Shown here: positions 61,692-64,000 of the stretch, in pieces
Layout: every line of letters starts with the position of its first letter
Numbering within the stretch: the first letter of the stretch is position 1
Origin: Candidatus Defluviibacillus avedoerensis
GTDB lineage: Bacteria > Pseudomonadota > Gammaproteobacteria > Burkholderiales > Burkholderiaceae_C
Length of the DNA stretch: 64,000 nucleotides
Direction of reading: 5' to 3'
Assembly (NCBI GenBank): GCA_016703665.1
Contig: JADJBS010000009.1
Span: 1 to 64,000, forward strand
The notes under the pieces: generated by a model
Database searches by the model: none
What the model was told of the DNA's origin: nothing
The model's input: only the letters and a program-made list of their open reading frames with translations
Program-made: the position numbers and the translations under genes

Positions 61692-64000
61692 GTGACCCTG
61701 CATCTGTCTGAATTTGAGGGCGGCAACGCGCTCAGCCCCTTTCGCATCCAGCAAATCCTGCCTCGCCTTCAAGTTGTGGCGCCTGCCATTCAAGGCTTGA
61801 GCGCGCACTTTGTTCATTGGGTGGCTTGCGCCGAACCCATGTCTGCCGCCGATCAGGCCAGAGTGCGCGCTTTGTTGACCTATGGCGACCCTCGTGTCCT
61901 TGTCAAGGCCAAAGCCAGCAGCCTGATCTTGGTTGCTCCGCGTTTGGGCACCGTGTCGCCCTGGGCGTCCAAAGCGACTGACATTGCGCACAATTGCGGC
62001 TTGGGCGTGAAGCGAATTGAGCGTGTCACTGCCTTTCAACTGGCCTTGAAGTCTGGGCCATTGACCGACGCGCAGTGGCAGGCGGCGGCAGATTTGCTGC
62101 ATGACCGCATGACCGAAAGCGTGCTGCACAGCACCGCAGACGCCCGTGGCCTGTTTGTGGAACTGACGGCAGCACCCTTGACACATGTGGACGTTTTGGG
62201 CGGTGGGCGTGCGGCACTGGTGTCTGCCAACACCGAATTCGGCCTCGCGCTCGCCGACGACGAAATCGACTACCTGGTCAATGCATTTGCCCAATTGGGG
62301 CGCAACCCCAGCGATGTGGAGTTAATGATGTTTGCCCAGGCGAACAGCGAGCATTGCCGCCACAAGATTTTCAACGCCAGCTTCTTGATTGACGGCGTGG
62401 CGCAGGACAAGAGCCTGTTTGGCATGATCCGCCACACGCATCAACTGGCGCCGCAGCACACGGTGGTGGCGTATTCAGACAACGCTTCCATCATGGAGGG
62501 CGTGCAGACCGAGCAGTTTTTCTCAAAAAGTGCTGTTTCGGCCTGTCAGATGGATGTTTCTAGCTACGAAAAGCAGAGCGCATTGCAGCATGTTCTGATG
62601 AAGGTAGAGACACACAACCACCCGACCGCGATTTCTCCCTTCCCGGGTGCTTCGACCGGCGCAGGAGGTGAAATTCGTGACGAGGGCGCAACAGGCCGAG
62701 GCTCCAAGCCCAAGGCGGGTTTGACTGGCTTCACGGTGTCTAAAGTGCGCTGGCCAGGTGACGATTCGGGCTACGGCAAGCCAGAACACATCGCCAGCCC
62801 CTTGCAAATCATGATCGAAGGCCCATTAGGCGGCGCAGCTTTCAACAACGAGTTTGGTCGCCCGAACCTGCTGGGCTACTTCCGTGAGTACGAGCAGACC
62901 GTGGGCGGCGTTCAGCGCGGGTATCACAAGCCGATCATGATCGCGGGTGGCCTGGGGGTGATTGATGCCGGGCAAACGAAGAAAATTGAATTCCCAGCGG
63001 GCAGTTTGCTGATTCAGCTTGGCGGCCCCGGCATGCGCATTGGCATGGGCGGCAGTGCGGCCAGTTCGCTCGCCACAGGTGCCAATGCAGCCAACCTGGA
63101 CTTTGACTCGGTGCAACGCGGCAACCCTGAAATCGAGCGCCGCGCGCAGGAGGTGATCAACCAGTGCTGGATTCAGGGAGAACAAAACCCCATTCTGGCG
63201 ATCCATGACGTGGGGCAGGGGCTTGTCCAATGCCTTCCCTGAGCTGGTGAACGACGCCGGGCGAGGCGCACGGTTTGATTTGCGTACGGTTCAGCTCGAA
63301 GAATCCGGCATGTCGCCCAAGGAAATCTGGAGCAACGAAAGTCAGGAGCGTTATGTGCTGGCGATTGCGCCAGAGTCGCTGGAGAGCTTCACCGCGATTT
63401 GCGAGCGCGAGCGTTGCCCGTTTGCGGTGATTGGTGTAGCTACGGACGAGAAGCAGTTGGTGTTGGCAGACAGCGAGGCGCCAGCGGTGAACGGGGGGGC
63501 GCCAGTCAATATGCCGATGAATGTGCTCTTGGGTAAGCCGCCCAAAATGACGCGCGATGTGAAGACCGTTCAGCGCGCGTACAAAGCCATTGACCTGACC
63601 GGCGTGAAGCTAGAGAAGGCCGTCATCGACGTGCTGAGCCACCCCACAGTTGCCAGCAAGCGGTTCTTGATCACCATTGGCGACCGCAGTGTGGGCGGCT
63701 TGAGCCATCGCGACCAGATGGTGGGCCCCTGGCAGGTGCCGGTGGCCGATTGCGCGGTGACTCTGGCCGACTTCAAAGGCTTGGCGGGTGAAGCCATGGC
63801 CATGGGCGAGCGCACGCCGCTGGCGGCGATTCATGCAGCCGCCTCTGGCCGCATGGCGGTGGGCGAGGCCATCACCAATTTGCTGGCGGCGCCGTTTGAT
63901 TTGCCCCGTGTCAAGCTGTCTGCCAACTGGATGGCGGCTTGCGGCGAGCCCGGTGAGGATGCGGCGTTGTACGAGACCGTTAAAGCGGTGGGCATGGAGC
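61692..64000 (+). CDS. purL: Phosphoribosylformylglycinamidine synthase, partial and frameshifted
   Basis: The gene starts at 61692 (GTG, MTLHLSEFEGGNALSPFRIQ) and runs past the window end. The N-terminal PurS-like domain is followed by the first synthetase half (AQANSEHCRHKIFNASF, VETHNHPTAISPFPGASTGA, GGPGMRIGMGGSAASSLATG). Two missing G bases in G-runs near 63213-63228 turn the expected IHDVGAGGLSNAFPELVND into a stop at 63242; the protein resumes in another frame from about 63228. It is the large single-chain PurL of proteobacteria, making FGAM in purine synthesis. The breaks are probably sequence errors. Confidence 0.93.

Noticed and set aside
1..64000. CRISPR arrays, rRNA and tRNA genes
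   Set aside because: No regularly spaced direct repeats, no rRNA segment and no tRNA-like sequence were seen on reading; a dedicated search was not possible here.

Overview
The window looks like the chromosome of a betaproteobacterium of the Comamonadaceae (Rhodoferax/Polaromonas-like). This rests on protein resemblance and gene order (dapC-dapD-pilU-like-dapE, smc-zipA, ligA-def, map-glnD, purL) and was not checked against a database. It splits into two unlike halves. About 35.5-64 kb is ordinary core chromosome with long intact genes. About 1-35.4 kb is an accessory region of insertion sequences, broken genes and many defence-type genes.

Accessory half. 1-6 kb is a transposon graveyard: a decayed ISKra4-type element carrying a pRiA4b ORF-3-like passenger (1-2170), an IS110 stub, a broken exported phospholipase-like gene, and an intact ISKra4-type element (4118-5624) flanked by inverted IstB debris. 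6-10.5 kb (minus strand) holds the most interesting unit: a LexA-like S24 repressor with a palindromic operator just upstream, an 877-residue DNA methyltransferase with an N-terminal nuclease-like motif, an unrecognised 216-residue protein and a PD-ExK nuclease candidate. 10.7-15 kb carries a DUF3298-like/membrane pair, a TacA/TacT-type toxin-antitoxin and a three-gene RES-toxin operon. 15.7-19.2 kb holds a small HTH protein, a broken UvrD-like helicase and an AlpA/replication-protein pair. 19.8-26.1 kb holds a QxK nuclease-like gene cut by an IS3 element, a NucS/DUF5655-like gene, a DUF488 region and a frameshifted AvcD-type antiviral deaminase with a small overlapping ORF. 26.3-33.1 kb is a type I restriction-modification locus (hsdR-hsdM-hsdS) broken at many points and containing an abnormal G/C homopolymer tract.

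Core half. An ABC-F ATPase, a dapE-prmB in-frame fusion, a PilT/PilU-type ATPase, dapD and dapC lie on the minus strand. An AlkB-type membrane oxygenase, smc, zipA, a rhodanese, an MFS transporter, an enoyl-CoA hydratase, ligA, def and an isocitrate-dehydrogenase-type enzyme lie on the plus strand. Then come an aldehyde dehydrogenase, a GGDEF remnant, glnD and map on the minus strand, and an exported ATP-dependent DNA ligase and the start of purL on the plus strand.

Caution on quality. Single-base frameshifts are very dense in the accessory half, but they also hit dapD, map and purL, which a living cell should need. Several fall in homopolymers, and an implausible run of C/G homopolymers sits at 29.37-29.67 kb. 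Many genes listed as broken may therefore be intact in the organism. They are annotated by their reconstructed extent, and the breaks are stated.
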